Shown here: positions 45,633-56,643 of the stretch, in pieces | Layout: every line of letters starts with the position of its first letter | Numbering within the stretch: position 1 is the stretch's first letter | Assembly: GCA_964615375.1 (NCBI GenBank) | Contig: CAZTOW010000017.1 | Span: 106,480-170,479, forward strand | Direction of reading: 5' to 3' | DNA: 64,000 nucleotides | Source of the DNA: CAZKWG01 sp964615375 | Lineage (GTDB): Bacteria > Myxococcota_A > UBA796 > CAZKWG01 | Program-made: the position numbers and the translations under genes | The notes under the pieces: generated by a model | Told to the model about the DNA's origin: nothing | What the model saw: the letters and a program-made list of their open reading frames with translations, nothing else | Database searches by the model: none

Positions 45633-46996
45633 TGCGCTTCATGTCCGCGCGCGAAGGTAGCCCGAAGATCCCGCTCGACGAGCACCCCACCGTGCGGGCG
45701 GCGCGGGCTCGCCCGCCGCTCGACCCCCAGCCGCTGACCCAGGAGATCGTGCGGGCGCTGGCGCGCGAGGCGGGCGCGGACGACGCGGCGCTGGTCTCGC
45801 TCGATCACCCGGACCTCGCCGAGGAGGTCCCCTACGTGACCCAGGCCCTCCCGGGGGCCCGCTCGCTGGTGGCGCTGGTGGCGCGCATGCACCCCGACGA
45901 CGTGCGCAGCCCGGCGCGCAGCGTGGCCAACACCGAGTTTCATCGCGCGGCCCACGCGATCAACGACGTGTCCCACCGGGTCGCGGTCGCGCTGTCCGCC
46001 CGCGGCCACCGCGCGATCAACCCCGCCATGGCCTTCCCGCTGGAGATGGCCTCCTTCCCCGGCCGCGTCTGGGTCGTCTCCCACAAGAAGGTCGCGGTCG
46101 CCGCGCAGCTCGGGCGCATGGGGATCCACCGGAACGTGATCCACCCACGCTTTGGATCCTTCGTGGTGCTGGGCACGGTGATCACCACCGCCGAGGCGCT
46201 GGACGCCCCCCCGCCGCTCTCCTTCGATCCCTGCCTGGACTGTAGGCTCTGCGTGGCGGCCTGCCCGGTCGGCGCCATCGTGGCGGGCGGGGACTTCCGG
46301 TTCTCCGCCTGCTTCGACCACAACTACCGAGAGTTCATGTCCGGCTTCGCCGACTTCATGGAGGAGGTGGCCGACAGCCGGGACCGACAGGAGCTGCGCG
46401 AGCGCGTGTCACAGCCCGAGACCGTCTCGATGTGGCAGAGCCTCGCCTACGAGCCGAACTACAAGGCCGCCTACTGCATCGCGGTCTGCCCCGCGGGCGA
46501 GGAGGTGATCCCGACCTTCCTGCGCAGCAAGGGCGAGCACATGAACACCGTGGTGAGGCCGCTCCTGGACCGGGAGGAGACCGTCTACGTCGTGCCCGGA
46601 TCGGACGCCGAGGCCCACGTACAGAAGCGCTTCCCGCACAAGACGGTGAAGCGGGTCCGGTCGAGCCTGCGGCCGAACGACGCGACCTCCTTCTTCAGCG
46701 TGCTGCCGCTCACCTTCCAGCGCGGGCCCGCCCGGGGATGGGCGGCGACCTTCCACTTCCAGCTCACGGCCGACCCGCCCATCGAGGCGACGGTGCGCAT
46801 CGACGACGGGACCCTGAAGGTCGACACGGGGCTGGTGGGCACCCCCGACGTGACCGTGCGCTGCGCGGCCAGCGTGTGGTACGACGTCGCTACGGGCAAG
46901 CGCAACCCCGTCTTGGCGGTGCTCACGGGCCGGATGAAGATCAAGGGCGACCGCTCGCTGCTGGACAGGTTCTCGGCGTGTTTTCCGCGGGGGTGA
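45632..46996 (+). CDS. QueG-like 4Fe-4S protein fused to an SCP2 sterol-carrier domain
   Basis: A protein of 454 residues. Residues 30-200 resemble the N-terminal domain of epoxyqueuosine reductase and reductive dehalogenases (TEFHRAAHAINDVSH, GRMGIHRNVIHPRFGSFVVLGTVIT). One 4Fe-4S motif is intact (CLDCRLCVAACP, Cys201, 204, 207, 211). Further Cys (FSACFDHN, YCIAVCPAGEE) supply a second cluster. From about residue 345 an SCP2 domain follows (WAATFHFQLTADPPIEATVRIDDGTLKVDTG, VRCAASVWYDVATGKRNP), which binds lipids or sterols. It is probably a redox enzyme acting on a hydrophobic substrate. It is translationally coupled to the LysR gene. Confidence 0.82.
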   Translation: MRFMSAREGSPKIPLDEHPTVRAARARPPLDPQPLTQEIVRALAREAGADDAALVSLDHPDLAEEVPYVTQALPGARSLVALVARMHPDDVRSPARSVANTEFHRAAHAINDVSHRVAVALSARGHRAINPAMAFPLEMASFPGRVWVVSHKKVAVAAQLGRMGIHRNVIHPRFGSFVVLGTVITTAEALDAPPPLSFDPCLDCRLCVAACPVGAIVAGGDFRFSACFDHNYREFMSGFADFMEEVADSRDRQELRERVSQPETVSMWQSLAYEPNYKAAYCIAVCPAGEEVIPTFLRSKGEHMNTVVRPLLDREETVYVVPGSDAEAHVQKRFPHKTVKRVRSSLRPNDATSFFSVLPLTFQRGPARGWAATFHFQLTADPPIEATVRIDDGTLKVDTGLVGTPDVTVRCAASVWYDVATGKRNPVLAVLTGRMKIKGDRSLLDRFSACFPRG

Positions 46997-47017
46997 GGGG
47001 GGCTCCGGCCCTGAGCC

Positions 47018-49165
47018 TCACTCGGCGTGGCACCGCACGTTGACGACGGGCTCCTGATCGGCCTCCTCCGCCCAGGCGACGCACACCTTCCCCTCCAGGA
47101 AGCCGACGGCCGGATCGTAGGAGTAGGCCGGGCTGTTCGACACGCCCGTCGCGGCGTTCGAGCCCGCGATCCCACGCCACTGTCCGCCGCTCCGCGTGTG
47201 GAGCTGCACCTCGCCGTCCTCGGTGACCGTGGCGAGATAGGGCGTGCCGGTCGGAGACAGGGCGAGGTAGGGCTGTCGAGCGTCCTTCGGGAGCCCGGCG
47301 TCGTGCTCGTCCCAGCGTGATCCCGTCCACTCGGCGACGCGGAGGTGGAAGCGGAGCTGGGGCTCCTGCTCCACGATCACCCAGGCGGCCATCAGGCGCC
47401 CGTCCCCCAGCGGGAGCAGGTCGTCCGGCGCGTCGAGATCATCGTGGGCGGGGATGGCGGCCCAACCCGCGGCGCCTCGGACCCAGAACGCTCCGTCCAG
47501 GCTGAGGACGGCCTCCGGACCGCCGAAGAGCCAGGGCTCGTCCCAGGCCTCCCCGGGTATGGGCGGCGTCGACTCGCGCGTCCAGACGCCGTCGGCGTGG
47601 CGCCAGATCTGCCAGTCGTCGGGTGGCTGTGGCGCGAGCTCGTCCACCACGCCCCCGGACCGGGGGTGGAGGGCGATGAGCACGCTGCCGTCGGCGAGCT
47701 CCGCCATCGCGGCGGGGACGCACGGCCTTCCCGAGGCGGCGCCGCAGGTGCTCGCGTCCGCGCCGCTCACCTCCGGCAGCGTGATGGTGTGGAGGAGGCC
47801 CTCGCGCGCCTGCAGGAGGGTCGCGGTCACCCGCCCGGCGCCCCAGAAGGTGTCCCAGGTCGAGCCGACGTCGACGCTCAGGTGCGTGTTCCCCGAGCGC
47901 ACGCCGAAGCTGCCTCTCACCGTCAAGGGCCGATCCTGGACCCAGGCCCTGCCGCTCCAGCGTGCGCCCGCGAGGCGCTGGGCGCCGTCGGGGCTCTCGA
48001 CCCACACGAGCCGCCCGTCGGGCTCGAAGCGGAGGTCGTCCACGCCGCTCTCGGGGTCTCCCAGCGCTGTGCCCGGAGACGGCTCCCCGTCGAGGCCCCA
48101 CCAGCGCTCGCCCGTCCAGCGCAGCACCGACAGGTCGTCCCCCGCCGAGTAGAACGCTCCTGCCAGGGAGGTCACGAGCGTAGGCTGGGCGGTGGGGAGG
48201 AGGGCCACCGTGGTTTCCAGGGAGCACGAGTGCCCCACGCGCAGTGGATCTCTGCCCAGCGGGTCCCACAGGAAGAGGCGCCTCTGAGAGACCTGGAGGC
48301 GATTGAACTCGCACCCGTAGTGCGTGCCCATGTCGGCGGGCCAGACCTCCAGGGAGTAGGCGTCCCCCCGAGGTGATCCGCTCACGCGCACAGAGTGCGA
48401 GTCATCCCGGACCGGGATCCAGTCCCAGCCCGCGGGCGCCTCGATGAGGTAGTGGTCGAGGGAGGGGTTGGCTGGGACGGGCGTGGCCGACCACGCGACC
48501 CGCCCCCACTGGCCCGTGACCGCGACCTGCCGCCGCCCCTCCACCGAGGGGGTGATCTCCAGCGCCCGGCCATCCGTGACGGTGCGCGCCCACGCGCCGA
48601 GGGCTGAGCCATCGGCGTGATACACGATCTTGTCTCCGGTCTCGTATTCCTGATCGATGAGGTACACCCGCGCCGTCTCGCCGAGCAGCACGACCGCCAG
48701 ATCCCGCGCATCCGCGGTCGGCGTCGGGGCCTCCTCGACCTCCCAGCGCCCGTCGCGCCAGCGCGCCAGCCCAGCCAGGCGGCCGTCCGCCCGAAGCCAG
48801 GCGAGGATCGGCTGGTCGGCGGGATCGGTGGTCATCGAGAGCCTGAATCTCTGCTCCTCCGGGTCAGCGCGCGGGGTGAGCACCAGGGGTGGCAGGTCCT
48901 CCCAGCGGTCGCCGATGCGGGCGCGCACCGTCAGCTCCACGCTCGCGTCCGGCAGCGCGCGCGCCGCGGCGACCAGGATCCGGTCCTCATGGGCGACGGC
49001 GGCAGCGAACCCGAGGATGGGTCCCTCGATGACGCGGGCGTCGCGCCAGGTGTGGGTCCTCCGCTCGGTCACTGGCCCCAGCTCGCTGCGCCCGAGCGGG
49101 AGCCAGCCGGGATCCTCCGCGTTCGCGGGCGGGAGGAGCGTCAGGACCAGTAAGAGCGGCGACAT
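47018..49165 (-). CDS. secreted beta-propeller-like protein of unknown function
   Basis: A protein of 715 residues with a short Sec signal (LLLVLTLLPPANA). The rest is repetitive beta structure: recurrent RW-DGRW or RWSGRAW-type blade motifs (LARWRDGRWEVEEAP, LRWTGERWWGLDGE, ARWSGRAWVQDR, IWRHADGVWTRES, AEWTGSRWDEHDAG), consistent with two propellers. It has few Cys and no recognised catalytic motif. It is probably extracellular or periplasmic, possibly for binding. The ATG at 49165 gives the signal peptide; the frame is open far upstream but overlaps the oxyR gene there, so the extension is rejected. Confidence 0.7.
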   Translation of the reverse strand: MSPLLLVLTLLPPANAEDPGWLPLGRSELGPVTERRTHTWRDARVIEGPILGFAAAVAHEDRILVAAARALPDASVELTVRARIGDRWEDLPPLVLTPRADPEEQRFRLSMTTDPADQPILAWLRADGRLAGLARWRDGRWEVEEAPTPTADARDLAVVLLGETARVYLIDQEYETGDKIVYHADGSALGAWARTVTDGRALEITPSVEGRRQVAVTGQWGRVAWSATPVPANPSLDHYLIEAPAGWDWIPVRDDSHSVRVSGSPRGDAYSLEVWPADMGTHYGCEFNRLQVSQRRLFLWDPLGRDPLRVGHSCSLETTVALLPTAQPTLVTSLAGAFYSAGDDLSVLRWTGERWWGLDGEPSPGTALGDPESGVDDLRFEPDGRLVWVESPDGAQRLAGARWSGRAWVQDRPLTVRGSFGVRSGNTHLSVDVGSTWDTFWGAGRVTATLLQAREGLLHTITLPEVSGADASTCGAASGRPCVPAAMAELADGSVLIALHPRSGGVVDELAPQPPDDWQIWRHADGVWTRESTPPIPGEAWDEPWLFGGPEAVLSLDGAFWVRGAAGWAAIPAHDDLDAPDDLLPLGDGRLMAAWVIVEQEPQLRFHLRVAEWTGSRWDEHDAGLPKDARQPYLALSPTGTPYLATVTEDGEVQLHTRSGGQWRGIAGSNAATGVSNSPAYSYDPAVGFLEGKVCVAWAEEADQEPVVNVRCHAE

Positions 49166-49266
49166 CGTCCCCAGTGTATCAAGCCGGCCACAGCTGGGTG
49201 GTGGTGTTCGCCCGGGTGCCGGACGAGCCCGCGCAGGTCTGAGCGCGCCGCGGCGCCGGCCCGATC

Positions 49267-50211
49267 TCAGGTCAGGACGGGCACGATCTCCAGCTTCTCG
49301 GGCTCCCGCGGGAGGTAGCGCGGGGCGTGGTGGCGCATGCAGGCGGCGAGCGCGTCGAGGAGCTCGGACCGCCAGTGCTGGGCCTGGCCGACCACGCTGA
49401 CCTCGCGCGTGGGCACCGAGCCGCGGAAGGGGCGCACCTGCCGGCGCCGGACCTCGTTGGGCAGCGTGCTGGCGTAGCTCTCGGGGATGAGCGTGCAGCC
49501 GCCCACCCGGTCCACCAGCCCGCGGAGGGTCTCGAAATTGCCGGCCTCGAAGTGGACGCCCCCCAGGATGCGCCGACGATGCACCCCGCACAGGTGCACC
49601 ACCTGGTTGCGGAAGCAGTGCCCGTCCTCCAGCAGCCAGAGGTCGTCGCGGGCGATGTCGGCGACCTCGATCTCCTCCGACTGCAGCAGGGACGAGGAGG
49701 CGTGGGCGTACCCGTAGAAGGAGTCGTAGAACACGACCCGCTTCTCCAGGCTGGCCTCGGCCAGGGGCGTCACCATCAGCGCGGCGTCCAGGCGCATGGC
49801 CTGGAGCTCCACGAGGATCTCGGAGGTCGTCCGCTCCACGACCGTGAGATCGGCGTCCGGGTACGAGGCGGCGAAGGCGGGGAGGAACCAGGGCACGACC
49901 GTGGAGGCCAGCGTGGGGATGATGCCGAGGCTGACCCGGCCCGTGAGCGGGTGCAGGCCCTCGGCGGAGGCGACGAGGCGGGCGTGCGCTGCCACCACCT
50001 CCTGGGCGAGGCGGATGATGCGCTCCCCGTGCTCCGTCGCGATGATCGGCTTGGCGCGCCGATCGAAGAGGACCACCCCCAGATCGCTCTCCAGCTTCGC
50101 GATCTGGGCGCTGAGCGTCGCCTGCGAGACGTGACAGCTCGTGGCCGCCCGACCGAAGTGGCCCGTGCGGTAGACCGCGACGACGTACTCGAGCTGGGTG
50201 ATCGACGGCAT
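49267..50211 (-). CDS. oxyR: OxyR-type hydrogen peroxide-sensing LysR regulator
   Basis: A protein of 314 residues. The winged helix (ITQLEYVVAVYRTGHFGRAATSCHVSQATLSAQIAKLE) matches OxyR, and the redox pair lies in LLEDGHCFRNQVVHLC at Cys199 and Cys208, the same numbers as in E. coli OxyR. Oxidation by H2O2 forms a disulphide and switches on target promoters. The gene is 42 bp downstream of a lipoprotein gene that follows katG, so all three probably share a transcript. A CTAT-N6-ATAG dyad upstream of katG may be its target. Confidence 0.93.
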   Translation of the reverse strand: MPSITQLEYVVAVYRTGHFGRAATSCHVSQATLSAQIAKLESDLGVVLFDRRAKPIIATEHGERIIRLAQEVVAAHARLVASAEGLHPLTGRVSLGIIPTLASTVVPWFLPAFAASYPDADLTVVERTTSEILVELQAMRLDAALMVTPLAEASLEKRVVFYDSFYGYAHASSSLLQSEEIEVADIARDDLWLLEDGHCFRNQVVHLCGVHRRRILGGVHFEAGNFETLRGLVDRVGGCTLIPESYASTLPNEVRRRQVRPFRGSVPTREVSVVGQAQHWRSELLDALAACMRHHAPRYLPREPEKLEIVPVLT

Positions 50212-50253
50212 GCTGGGATCCTAACGCTTTTCCCCGGAGAGACCGCGCGGCCC

Positions 50254-50922
50254 TTACTCCACCAGCGTCCCGCCCTCGACGAGGGCCGCGTAGCGGTAGC
50301 CGAAGCCCAGGTCCACGTCCCGACGCAGGGTGCCGCGGAAGGCGACCCACTGCCCTGGGACGACCCCCTGCTGGGTCTGGACGGTGAGATCGTGGGTCCC
50401 CGCGTCCGGGTCCCCCGTCCCGTCCTGGAGGTGGACCCAGACCGAGCCCACGGCGCTGGTCGCCTTGACCACCCGCCCGAAGACGAGGATCTCGGTGCCA
50501 TCACGCTGCGCGAGCTCGGCGTAGGCCTGTCCGACGCCCAGGGCGCCGGGGGGCGCTCGCCGGGCGACGACGCGGCGCGCGGTCTCGGCGTCGACCACCC
50601 GGACGTGGGCGATGTCGACCACCTCGGGGACGCTCCGCGAGATCTCCGGGATCTCCACGTCCGTCCGCGCCGTGCCCCGGCCCAGCAGGACGTGATCGCC
50701 GACCTTCGCCGCGACCTTCGGCACCTGGACCCAGGTGCTGAGCTCGCCCTGCTGCACCCGCAGGAGCTGGTGCTCTCCCCGGTCCACCACCTCCGCGACG
50801 GTGGTGGGCGCGTTGTTCGCCCAGCCGCCGGGGGGCGCGTCCGTGGACGCCTGGCTGGCACAGCCGAGCGTCGAGAGGGCGGCGAGGAGCCCGCAGAACC
50901 GAATCCAGGTGTAGCCAGGCAT
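50254..50922 (-). CDS. lipoprotein of the katG operon (OB-fold-like)
   Basis: A protein of 222 residues. Signal LLAALSTLGCASQAS with lipobox Cys near residue 21. The remainder has two similar beta-barrel halves (TTVAEVVDRGEHQLLRVQ, KVGDHVLLG; then AQRDGTEILVFGRVVKAT, VPGQWVAFRGTL), compatible with OB-fold periplasmic proteins; this is only a structural impression. It starts 8 bp after the katG stop with GAGGG upstream, so it is co-transcribed with katG. It may support peroxide defence at the envelope. Confidence 0.75.
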   Translation of the reverse strand: MPGYTWIRFCGLLAALSTLGCASQASTDAPPGGWANNAPTTVAEVVDRGEHQLLRVQQGELSTWVQVPKVAAKVGDHVLLGRGTARTDVEIPEISRSVPEVVDIAHVRVVDAETARRVVARRAPPGALGVGQAYAELAQRDGTEILVFGRVVKATSAVGSVWVHLQDGTGDPDAGTHDLTVQTQQGVVPGQWVAFRGTLRRDVDLGFGYRYAALVEGGTLVE

Positions 50923-50930
50923 GGGGTCCC

Positions 50931-53225
<2,295 letters not shown>

Positions 53226-53298
53226 CTTGGTTCTCCGGGGTTGAACGGTTGCCTGAGGAATGTAGGACCGCCGTGTCTCCTTGAGAAACGCGAAATTT

Positions 53299-53312
53299 CT
53301 ATGGCGCGATAG
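53299..53312 (-). promoter_or_regulatory. CTAT-N6-ATAG dyad upstream of katG
   Basis: CTAT (53299-53302) and ATAG (53309-53312) lie about 75 bp before the katG start. OxyR sites combine four ATAG/CTAT elements, the central pair 7 nt apart; here the gap is 6 nt and only two elements are clear. A weak candidate site. Confidence 0.3.
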
Positions 53313-53338
53313 AGAGAAGCGAACGGGAGGCTGGGGCC

Positions 53339-53865
53339 TCAAGCTCGGGAGTGGACCAGCAAGGCCCTCACCCGCCGCAGCGGCACGCGATCGATCGGCT
53401 TGCCGTCGACGCTGCTGTACCGTGTGATGTACAGCTCTGCGCGGTCGTAGACCGACAGCTCTACTGGGACCCCGTGCAGGTCGAAGTGGTAGTGTACGAA
53501 GCGGCGGAAGACGCCGTCCTTCATCCGCTCGTGCTCGAGCCGCTCGATCTCGTAGCCGGCGTCACGCAGCGCGTCCTCCAGCCGATCCTCGCGCGTGCAG
53601 AACAGTTGGATGTCCACGTCGCTGTTGCGGTGGATCTTGCCCGAGGCGACCGATCCGATCAGCCGCGGGGATCGCGCCCCGCCAGGTCCCAGCGCCGCAG
53701 GGCCTCCAGGTCGCGGAGCCGGGCGGTCCCCCGCCACTTTCGTCGCGTCGCTCCCGGTTCGCGGAGCAGGTCCAGAGTCCAGGCCGTTGCCTCGAGGCAG
53801 GCAGGGTTGTAGGTTGCGGGGAGGAGGCGCGATGGCCGGCTTCGACTGCGAGCTTCACGGACCAC
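53339..53865 (-). pseudogene. frameshifted nucleotidyltransferase-like gene
   Basis: Two overlapping frames join into one protein. The first (from 53865, GTG) reads PATYNPACLEATAWTLDLL and ends LRRWDLAGRDPRG at a stop near 53659. The second continues in the -1 frame with LIGSVASGKIHRNSDVDIQ, the GS-x-DxD motif of Pol-beta-type nucleotidyltransferases, then FVHYHFDLHGVPVELSVYD to 53339. A one-base gain near 53660-53672 would restore the frame. The true start is unclear, and the 5' part overlaps the divergent 53832 gene. Full-length homologues would have about 170 residues. This may be real decay or a sequencing error. Confidence 0.6.
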
Positions 53866-54515
53866 AGTTCGCCATACCCATGTGCGAGCACCTGGAGGCC
53901 GCCGTCGAGCGCCGGGAGTCGCTCGCGGCCTATCTTCAGTACCCGACGGCCGTCGCGCTCTGTGACGCCTGCGTCAGGCGGCGCGACGTGCCTGACCCCT
54001 GGGCGGCGGCTTCCTCTCTGGTCTGTTGCGCGTGTCTGCTGGAGTGGGAGGCGCGGACGGGCAATCAATTCGCGCGGCGCTGTCGGAGGGCGCGGAACGA
54101 GTACCCCCCGGGGTTCTCGCCTCCGCCCGATTTCGTCGCGCCGGAGGGGGCCATTCGCGTCAGCGATGCGACCTTCTGGCTGTCCGATGAGTGGCGGGTC
54201 GTGACGCGCACGGGGGCGTGGCGCCTCTCCGAGTATCCACAGGGCTTCTGGTGCGCCTTGAACCTGCCCTGGCCGCGCGTCTGCGACGTGCTGAGTGTCC
54301 CCGGGGGCGCGCCCTTCCCCATCGCGGAGGTGGTCGACTCCGCCCTGGTCGATGCGGGTCTCCACACCCTGAGCCGCGTGGGGGACTACATCCTGGCGGG
54401 CTTCCCGGTGTCCCCGGAAAGGCGGGAGGCGATTCTGCGCGCGCTCGACCAGTACCCGCCCCGCCTCCCGATGCGCGCGGCGGTCCGGGCGGCCCTGGGC
54501 GCCCCGCCAGACTGA
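53832..54515 (+). CDS. cytosolic Cys-rich protein of unknown function
   Basis: A protein of 227 residues. The ATG at 53832 is preceded by GGGAGGAGG. It carries paired Cys/His motifs in its first 95 residues (FDCELHG, PMCEHLE, LCDACVRRRD, LVCCACLLEWE) that look like one or two zinc-ribbon knuckles. A mixed alpha/beta part follows (WRVVTRTGAWRLSEYPQGFW, PREAILRALDQ-like tail). No family recognised. It is divergent from the broken nucleotidyltransferase and overlaps its 5' end. Confidence 0.6.
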   Translation: MAGFDCELHGPQFAIPMCEHLEAAVERRESLAAYLQYPTAVALCDACVRRRDVPDPWAAASSLVCCACLLEWEARTGNQFARRCRRARNEYPPGFSPPPDFVAPEGAIRVSDATFWLSDEWRVVTRTGAWRLSEYPQGFWCALNLPWPRVCDVLSVPGGAPFPIAEVVDSALVDAGLHTLSRVGDYILAGFPVSPERREAILRALDQYPPRLPMRAAVRAALGAPPD

Positions 54516-54658
54516 GCGCTCGCGGGCAGAGCGGAGGGCGTGCGTCCGTGTGGCTGAGGGGGGCGGAGAGGATGCTCGCGTTCGAGGCTGCATGTTCGTA
54601 GTGCCGCCAGGCGCGGCGGCCCATTGACGGCCCCGTAATACGACCGCATGATGACTAT

Positions 54659-54877
54659 ATGGAATGTCTCTCCCTCTCCCTTCCCGAAGACCTCGCCGCT
54701 CGCATCCGCGACGCCGCTCATGCCGACGGGTCAACCCTCTCGGCGTGGCTTGCGCGGGCCGCCGAGTCGCGCCTCCTCCTCCGCAACGCATCTCAGGCCA
54801 TCGCCGACTGCGAGCGTGAGCACGGGGAGATCACCGAGGCTGAGCTGGCCGCGGTGGAGCGTCAATGGCGGGAGTGA
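54659..54877 (+). CDS. CopG/ribbon-helix-helix antitoxin
   Basis: A protein of 72 residues. LSLPEDLAARIRDAAHADGSTLSAWLARAAES is a ribbon-helix-helix DNA-binding domain, and the tail (EREHGEITEAELAAVERQWRE) is the helix that usually masks a PIN toxin. The stop overlaps the start of the PIN gene by 13 nt, the normal arrangement of a VapBC-type pair. An AT-rich promoter segment lies just upstream. Confidence 0.85.
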   Translation: MECLSLSLPEDLAARIRDAAHADGSTLSAWLARAAESRLLLRNASQAIADCEREHGEITEAELAAVERQWRE

Positions 54878-55267
54878 CCCTCGACACCGGCGCGCTCATC
54901 GCAGCGAGCCGTGACGACCGCCGGTTCCGGGTCTGGTGGAAGTGGCTGACGTCGAAGGGGTTGGTCGCCTCGGTGCCGTCGCCCGTCGTGGCACAGGCAT
55001 GGCGTGGCCCTCGCGATGTGCGGCTCGCGAGCGTCCTCGGTGGGTGTCGGGAGGTGACGCTCGACGCGAGCGGATCGAGGCGTCCCGGGGAGCTCTGTGC
55101 CCGCGCTGCGACGGCCGACGTCGTGGATGCGTTTGTGGTTCGTGGCGCCGCGGATCGCAACGAGGACGTGCTCACGACCGACCCGGACGACCTCCACGTC
55201 CTGGCGGCCCATGCCCCCAGGGATCGGCAGGATTCGGACGCTCGACCAGGTCGGCCCGTCGAGGTGA
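54865..55267 (+). pseudogene. PIN-domain toxin (VapC-like) with a frameshift in a C run
   Basis: The frame starts VTLDTGALIAASRDDRRF (Asp7), then VPSPVVAQAWRG, ATADVVDAFVVRGAADR and VLTTDPDDLHVLAAHAP, the PIN RNase motifs in order. At the C run 55214-55218 the reading leaves the family pattern and runs into the downstream lipoprotein. With one C removed it would end GIGRIRTLDQVGPSR and stop at 55267, giving about 133 residues, the usual length. So a single-base insertion has probably fused toxin and lipoprotein, unless it is a sequencing error. As it stands, most of the catalytic domain would still be made. Confidence 0.72.
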
Positions 55268-55281
55268 GGCGGTCAGACGCC

Positions 55282-56643
55282 ATGCTTTACGCGGCCGGGT
55301 TCGCGATGTTGCTGCTCCCGGCGTGTGGGGCGACCGCGGTCGAGGAACCGCCGTCCGTCCGGGCCACCCCCGATCCGGTGGTGCAACGGCCCGCGGAGCT
55401 CCCGCCCCCGGCACCCGAGCCGACGGACCTCTGTACCAACGACGGCTGGTGCCGGCCGTTCGTGGCGATGGTGATCGACACGGTCGCCGCCACCGCCGAG
55501 GCGGTCGCAGTCGGGACCGAGGCGGGCACAGTTGCGCTCTGGGCAGATGGTCGCTGGCGGGGTGGTTTCCTGGAGCGGCCGGGCGTCGAGGTCCGCGCGG
55601 TCGAGCGCGTCGAAGGAGGTGTCCGGGTCGTGACTTGTCGAGAGAGCGCATGCGAGGGCCGGACCTGGACCGCGGAGGGACTCTCCGACCCCTCCGCCGA
55701 GCAGAGCCCTCCGGTCCCGCCCAGCACCACCCAACAGAGCGGTGCATGGCGGGTCGAGTACTCCACGCTCGTCCGCGACGGAGACCCGCCCATACGCTTG
55801 AGCCCCGCGACAGCGCTAGGCGGCAAGGTCTGCGCGCGGGCGTTCGGCGTCCTCGGTGACGCCGAGCACCCCTTCGCGCTCTGCACCCACCACACGCGGC
55901 GGTCGCTCCACCACGTCGTGGGGAAGCGACTGGTGACGTTGGTAGAACCCTGGGACACGACGTGGGCGCCGCTGCCAGCGATGGTCCTCGAAGGAGCGGG
56001 CTGCGCCCCGTGCCTGGCGACGCACCAAGGCATCCTCGTTCGCGGGGCCGACGCCTGGACGGTGCTCCCGATGCTCCAGCCGCAGCTGGCGTCCCCGCGG
56101 ATCGACGACGATCGGAGCGCGCGGTCACCAGGGTGGTACACGACCCCAACGCTCAAGCTCGCTGTCGACGTGGGTAGGATCTACGCGGCGGGCGCCGACG
56201 GAGCTACCGCGGCCTGGGACGGGGCAGCGTGGACTCCTGCCTCCTATGCCGGTCCGTGGGCGCGGGAGGTGCGGGGTACCGAAGCGGGAGATTCGCGGGT
56301 GTTCTACGCGACGCAGCACTCCCTGCTCGCCGTCGGGGGCGCAGGCGGTTTCGCCTGGCGTCCGTGGCGGAGTTTCCTGCCGGCGCAGCCGTCAAAGGAT
56401 GTCCTCGTCCAGGTGCATGGCGTTGCGTCTGGCGACGTCCTGAACGTGCGCGCGGGCCCCAACGCGGCGTCGACCGTCCTCGGGACCCTCGCACCGGACG
56501 CGCGGTGCCTATCGACCCTCGCCGTCGAGGCCCCCCGCGAAGCGCCAGGCTGGCGCGCGGTGGAGCTCGCGGATGGCACACGCGGCTGGGTCTCGTCTCG
56601 CTACGTCGTGCCCGACCAGGACTGCGACCGGGCAGAGCCATGA
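55282..56643 (+). CDS. lipoprotein with C-terminal SH3-like domain
   Basis: A protein of 453 residues if started at ATG 55282, which gives a lipoprotein signal (AAGFAMLLLPACGAT). The middle is beta-rich with paired Cys (TNDGWCRPF, CRESACEGRTW, GAGCAPCLA), perhaps a propeller. The last 85 residues are a bacterial SH3 domain (VQVHGVASGDVLNVRAGPNAASTVLGTL, ELADGTRGWVSSRYV), which often binds peptidoglycan. The start is 14 bp after the restored PIN stop. As the sequence stands, the frame is fused to the PIN gene upstream. Confidence 0.75.
   Translation: MLYAAGFAMLLLPACGATAVEEPPSVRATPDPVVQRPAELPPPAPEPTDLCTNDGWCRPFVAMVIDTVAATAEAVAVGTEAGTVALWADGRWRGGFLERPGVEVRAVERVEGGVRVVTCRESACEGRTWTAEGLSDPSAEQSPPVPPSTTQQSGAWRVEYSTLVRDGDPPIRLSPATALGGKVCARAFGVLGDAEHPFALCTHHTRRSLHHVVGKRLVTLVEPWDTTWAPLPAMVLEGAGCAPCLATHQGILVRGADAWTVLPMLQPQLASPRIDDDRSARSPGWYTTPTLKLAVDVGRIYAAGADGATAAWDGAAWTPASYAGPWAREVRGTEAGDSRVFYATQHSLLAVGGAGGFAWRPWRSFLPAQPSKDVLVQVHGVASGDVLNVRAGPNAASTVLGTLAPDARCLSTLAVEAPREAPGWRAVELADGTRGWVSSRYVVPDQDCDRAEP

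Noticed and set aside
49270..50350. Upstream extension of the 47018-49165 gene through the oxyR region
   Set aside because: It overlaps oxyR entirely in another frame of the same strand and lacks protein-like features. A signal peptide starts at 49165.
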